A DNA stretch of 64,000 nucleotides from Acanthochlamys bracteata (Eukaryota; Streptophyta; Magnoliopsida; Pandanales; Velloziaceae). Every line of letters begins with the position of its first letter. The stretch's first letter is position 1. The stretch spans positions 5,611,489 to 5,675,488 of the forward strand of contig CM034144.1 of NCBI GenBank assembly GCA_019914995.1, written 5' to 3'. Both the position numbers and the translations under genes were made by a program. Under the pieces are notes generated by a model. It was given only the letters and a program-made list of their open reading frames with translations. It searched no databases and was not told where the DNA came from. Of this stretch, positions 59,660-64,000 are shown piece by piece.

Positions 59660-60535
59660 TATTGTTGGACCTCCGAATGAGGCAAAGTTCAAATTAGTAG
59701 CGTATAAGACTTGATGGGCACGAGTGAAAGATTAGTTAGCTTGCTATATTATGTTCGGATTAGTAGCGTAGTAGTCTAAATAGTATCTAAGTGAATCATA
59801 TTAGTAGCGTAGGAGCTTAAATAGTACTTAAGTGAAAAAGCAGACTAGCTAACTTGAATGTGGGCCAACAATTCGTTTGAATTGGCTAAGTGGACTCTAG
59901 CTTGGTGGGCTTAACAGCCCATATCTCTTAACTGTCTCACATTAGTTGGATGTTAAAATTGATATGTATCTATAAGTGGGAATGTTAATTATTAAAAGAT
60001 TAACTAATTCTTTTAGTATATGCTCCGATTCTATAATTAAAATCAGAGCCCGATAGATTGGAGCCACTCTGCATATTGCGTGTAGAATTTGGTGGGTCCG
60101 AATGAAAGATGAACTATTTTATTAGATTAGATCCGAATTTAGCGTAGGGATCTAGATGGTGCCTAAATAAAAAATAGATTAGTTAATTTAGATATGGACC
60201 AGTAACTCGGCTTGAGTTGGACCAATTAGACTCTAACTTGATAGACTTAACGGCCAACGCTTTTTAATTGTTCCACATTAGATAGATATTGGAATACGTA
60301 TGTGCTTATAAGTGAGAAATACTAACTTTTAAAAGATTGGTCAATTCTTTTAACATGAGAACTCAATCCTACATATTTTATGTTATTTTTATTAAATATA
60401 ATATCATTATTTTAAAATTTTATCTATTAAATAGTTTGTATGGTTATTTAATTCTTAATGAGCTTGCATTCTATATTTTGTAAGTGAGGAATGCTAATTT
60501 TTAAAAGATTGACCAATTTTTTTAGTTCAATTGTG
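59660..60535. repeat. Two-copy direct repeat (period about 336 bp) with a third partial end
   Basis: Blocks such as TGTCTCACATTAGTTGGATG (from 59933) and TTCCACATTAGATAGATATTGG (from 60271), followed by CTTATAAGTG-type and TTTTAAAAGATTGG-type sequence, recur 336 bp apart. A shorter third piece (TAAGTGAGGAATGCTAATTTT) lies near 60482. Such CCACATTGG/TATAAGTG tracts are common in promoter parts of plant LTR-type elements and TRIMs, so this is probably a worn LTR-like element. No coding part is seen. Confidence 0.5.
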
Positions 60536-60553
60536 ACAAAACAAACATTGTAA

Positions 60554-60803
60554 TGAGCTTTTGGTAGTGCTTTTGAAATGAAGCTTTTCTAAAATAAAGA
60601 GTATTTTTATTCTTTTTAAAAAATAGCTATATTTTTTTAACTAAAAAATAATAAAAATAAATAATAAAAAGATCTTACTACGAAGAATTTTCTATACTTT
60701 ATAAATTTTTTAAATAAAATTTTTAAATATTTATAAAAGATATAAAAAATATAAAGTTAAAAATTAAAAAATTGTTTTTGGAAAAAGCAATGCCAAACGC
60801 CCT
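60554..60803. mobile_element. Tourist-like MITE with TAA target duplication
   Basis: TAA at 60551-60553 and 60804-60806 flanks TGAGCTTTTGGTAGTGC and GCAATGCCAAACGCCCT. Length 250 bp. It lies 300 bp upstream of the PA200 TATA box. Confidence 0.65.
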
Positions 60804-61102
60804 TAAACGGTAACAAAAGCATGTCTACTCTCATGTATCTGTTATCAACTGTCCAAATGATTAAAACACAAACAACAAGGTCCATTACTAAAACCAAATC
60901 CTAACCAGCTCTATTATGCAAATCATCACTTCTTAGTTCACACTATCTAATTCGGTCTAAATTCCGTCATATACTCTCGGACAGTTTTCATTTTCGTTCT
61001 CACGTTTCACACCGGCCACAGTCGTCAACAATCTTTTTCTTCTCTCCGTCGTCCCCAAGCATTCTTCTTGCGACAGAAGAAACTCTCTTTATATTTATCT
61101 TC

Positions 61103-61110
61103 TATAAATA
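61103..61110 (+). promoter_or_regulatory. TATA box of PA200
   Basis: TATAAATA followed by CCCCGCAAACC and a CT-rich leader; 131 bp before the ATG at 61234. Confidence 0.65.
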
Positions 61111-61233
61111 CCCCGCAAACCATTCTCCCCCTTCTCTCTTTCTCATTTACCAATTTCGTTGCACAAAAATTTCTGAGAGAGATTAGAGCGAGAAGACCTT
61201 GTTGATTGATCTAGGGTTACTAGAGAGTGAAAG

Positions 61234-64000
61234 ATGCATCTGTACAATGCTTGGTTGCCGGGACCGGTGGCGGATGAGACGAAGAAGGAAGCTGAAGCGT
61301 TTTCTGGAGTTGTCAAAGCTGTGAAGGATGCTTGGAGACCGAACGAGCCTGATACTGTGTACTCTACTCTCAAGTGGATCTCCGTCATCAACGTGTGAGT
61401 TTGATTTTCGAGTTGTTCTTTGTTTTTTAGTATTTTAGTTTTTAGCTTTTAGTTTTTTTTTATTTGTTTGAGGATTTGAGTTTGTAGGAGAATTAGCTAT
61501 GGTTTTTTTAATTTATTCATTTCTACTTTATTTTGTAATCGAGTGGTCTACTGGTAAAAAATTTTATTATTTTTAATATTTTTTTTTGGAGTTGTTGTTT
61601 GTTTTGATTGTTTTCCGAATTTCTTTGTTATTATTTCTTAAGAGTATCGAACGTGAATGAAGCTACTTACTGTGCGTATTTGTCGAACTACATTCATGCC
61701 ATGTAATACAGGAAATAGAGTTTGAGTTTAGAAAGTATTAGCTGATAGTTAGTATTGCTGTATTCTCTAATAGTGTAATTGATTTACCAAGCTAGGAGGT
61801 CCACTAGTTCTTTCTCATACAATCTCTCTGAAGTTGGAAGAGAATGACTGGGTAACTACTACTTGCTATAGATTCTGCTCTTGCTTCTATCAAGCTGATA
61901 TTATTCCACATATATTGTTGAGAAAAACAGGACATATTATGCTCATTTCATGGAATATGTTTATTGGATGTATATAGTACTGGACTTTGAGATTGAAAGT
62001 GTTTTAAGTGTTGCACACTCACGAATTAGAAGTGTCGTAACTGCTGCACACTCACAAAAATTTACCAATCTACTATAATGTCATTTCATTTAGGTCTGTA
62101 ACCCACTAGATCAATGTTTTCTATTGTCATTGTTCCCCTGAGATGTGTGTCATACTTGCCACTTTTTGCTCTTTCAGCATTTCTTTTGTACCTGCAACTT
62201 CTAACTTCATGTCAGTTGTTTATGGTTTGTTTTACCCTACATGCTGTAGATTCATAAAGGCAAAAAGTGAAGTCTCACCAGAGGATGTGAAGGAGCTGGT
62301 AGAGCTTGGTTTACAGTTGTTTCACGCATCACAAGACAAGCTTTTTGCTCAAGTAATTGCATTTTGCTTAGTCTTCATACTGTGGCATTGAAAATTGTTG
62401 TCATTTTTGTGTTAGTGGTAATTTATGGTATGATTAGGTGAGATGGGGATCTATCATAATAAAACTTTTAAAGAAGCACGGGAAGAATATGATAATCAAG
62501 ATTGAGTGGAGGCCATTGTATGACACTTTGACCAGGACTCACTTCAAAAGGTGAATTTCTTTCTTCATCATTGATATGATTTACTGATGATACAATTTCA
62601 AATAGTACAAGGTGGCTTGTGGGGATCTCCTAGTGAGATAAGGCTGGTTGCTATTTTTGTTTCACTCTTGAGCATATTCATGTGAACTGTGAAGTCCAAA
62701 AAAACTTGCTATTTTCAGATTGTTACCATCTTCATTTTTAGCCAATTCTCTGAGGATTTAAAACGCACAAGCGTGTAAGTTTACAAGTTTTACTAGTTTC
62801 AAATTTTCTGAAAACAAATTCCTTATTGTGCAAATTGTAAGTATTGACAAACCTTTGTAATTGCTCAATATGGAATGCAAAATTCGTAGGAAAACTGCAT
62901 GAATATAGGGAACCACGAAAATAGCTTAATAGCCACTGTTTTCATGGACACGATTCTAATTGAATTCTCTTAAAATTATTCAGACTAGGTTACTCAACTT
63001 TTGGATATTTTTTGTTTTACTAGTTTAAGATGTTACACTAAGATAAAATCTCCTCATTGTGAATATGTTGTATATGCCATCATCATGCATCTGGGAACAT
63101 GCAATCACGTTGACTTGATCTGTTAATAATTCCATTGATATACTTGCGAAAATAAGTTCATTACTGGAGCTAGAAGTTCCCACAGTCCATGCTATCATTA
63201 TATTCGTGAGTATTGATTGGAATACTGAAGTTTGCGATGCATAACATGTCTAATTCTAATTAATTGGTCGAAGTAGATTGACTACTTATCACCAAATGGT
63301 ATGCTCAAGTTTATACCAATTCAAAGCTGGGTCTGAAAAAGCTTGCACTCATTGGATAAGCTATGATTCTCTGCAGATTAGAAACTTAACCATCAAATAT
63401 ATTTTAAGATCTATTCAAGAATTACGAGCACTAGGTGCAGTCATATTCTTCCAAGATTTTTGTTGTTTATCAATTTTGTATGGAGTTTTTACAGCTGTTG
63501 GAATTTCTAAAGCAAATGACTTGTTTATAGTTTGCATTTACTGGGATGGTTTAAGTACTATCCCCTTGTGACATATCTATGTCCTTTGACCTTTCCCTTT
63601 CAAGGAGGGAATCTACTCTTCTTTTTGTTGAGATTTGTTCCGTCATAATGTTCCATTTTGAGCAGAACTACTGGGCCTGAAGGATGGAAGTTGAGACAAC
63701 GTCATTTTGAGACAGTTGCTTCTCTTGTTCGAGCCTGCCGAAAGTTCTTTCCTGCAGGTTCTGCTTCTGAAATATGGTCTGAGTTCCGGTAAGTTTGTTT
63801 GTCATAGCATTTATCATACCTACTTTTTCAGTGATGTTACTGCTTTCTTTTTTAAAGCCATGACTACGAAATCCACTTTGGTTTTGTCTTTCGCAATAAC
63901 TACATTTCTGCTAAATCAGTAGTATACTTAGCAGTGGCAATAATTCTAAAACTCGAACAAAATTTTGTCTAGCAAGCAATGTTAGTAAAGTACTACTGCG
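61234..64000 (+). CDS. PA200: Proteasome activator subunit 4 (PA200/Blm10), first four exons, continues past the window
   Basis: PA200 caps the 20S proteasome and opens its gate, in plants often together with the 19S particle. Four exons are visible: 61234-61394, 62250-62352, 62438-62550 and 63666-63788. All have GT-AG junctions and phases that join. They encode about 166 residues of a protein normally near 1800. The start MHLYNAWLPGPVADETKKE is the family's conserved N-terminus. It is followed by VYSTLKWISVINVFIKAKSE, VELGLQLFHASQDKLFAQVR, WRPLYDTL, GPEGWKLRQRHFETVASLVR and ACRKFFPAGSASEIWSEF, matching the start of plant PA200. No break is seen. Intron 3 is 1.1 kb, and further exons lie to the right. 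Confidence 0.93.

Larger units (their letters stand above)
57350..60550. other. Intergenic DNA between the ARF-GAP gene and PA200
   Basis: No gene was recognised. It holds MITE copies (58258-58455, 58905-59152, MITE-like near 58085-58200) and the two-copy direct repeat at 59660-60535. Confidence 0.5.

Noticed and set aside
1-64000. CRISPR arrays, rRNA and tRNA genes
   Set aside because: No regular short repeat-spacer pattern and no recognisable rRNA or tRNA sequence was seen by eye. A covariance-model scan would be needed to exclude tRNAs fully.

Overview
The window is nuclear DNA of a flowering plant, most likely a eudicot; the species is not identifiable from the sequence. The evidence is AT-rich intergenic DNA, short exons with GT-AG introns, TATA boxes about 50-170 bp before start codons, and plant-type genes: an oleosin, a CC-NB-ARC-LRR resistance protein, NF-YC, a plant QUAKING-type KH protein, an ARF-GAP/C2 protein and the proteasome activator PA200. 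No tRNA, rRNA or CRISPR array was seen.

The first 25 kb are a small-gene and debris zone. A three-copy tandem array of about 780-bp units (1-2320) carries the same decayed reading frame in each copy, and a fourth copy lies inverted at 5885-6478. Next come a coilin-like gene fragment, an intact intronless oleosin gene (3524-3964), and the stranded 3' end of a GAUT-type galacturonosyltransferase gene (6768-6974). Four short genes for single-span membrane proteins follow (8895, 12740, 14843, 22014). Two of them are tandem glycine-rich paralogues that differ by an internal deletion and by a MITE next to one promoter. A decayed minus-strand gene with a good-looking promoter and first intron lies at 18.5-21.3 kb.

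The middle holds a single-exon CNL resistance gene on the minus strand (25938-28610) with a fresh 20-residue tandem duplication in its coiled coil. It is followed by an LTR-retrotransposon-like remnant (about 30.0-32.0 kb) and MITE-rich DNA. NF-YC (36260-36781, plus) and a seven-exon KH gene (39139-44947, minus) are convergent housekeeping-type genes.

The right part holds an eight-exon ARF-GAP/C2 gene (53789-57343, plus) and the first four exons of PA200 (61234 to beyond the window edge, plus). MITE-rich DNA, a clean hAT-type element with an 8-bp target duplication (46972-47379) and a two-copy 336-bp direct repeat (59660-60535) lie between them.

The dominant structural feature is a very dense population of Tourist-like MITEs with TTA/TAA target duplications, about 30 copies of 200-530 bp. 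They fill most intergenic spaces but spare the exons. The genes do not form a pathway. Intact conserved genes sit on the right, and a younger, rearranged zone of small genes and gene fragments sits on the left.
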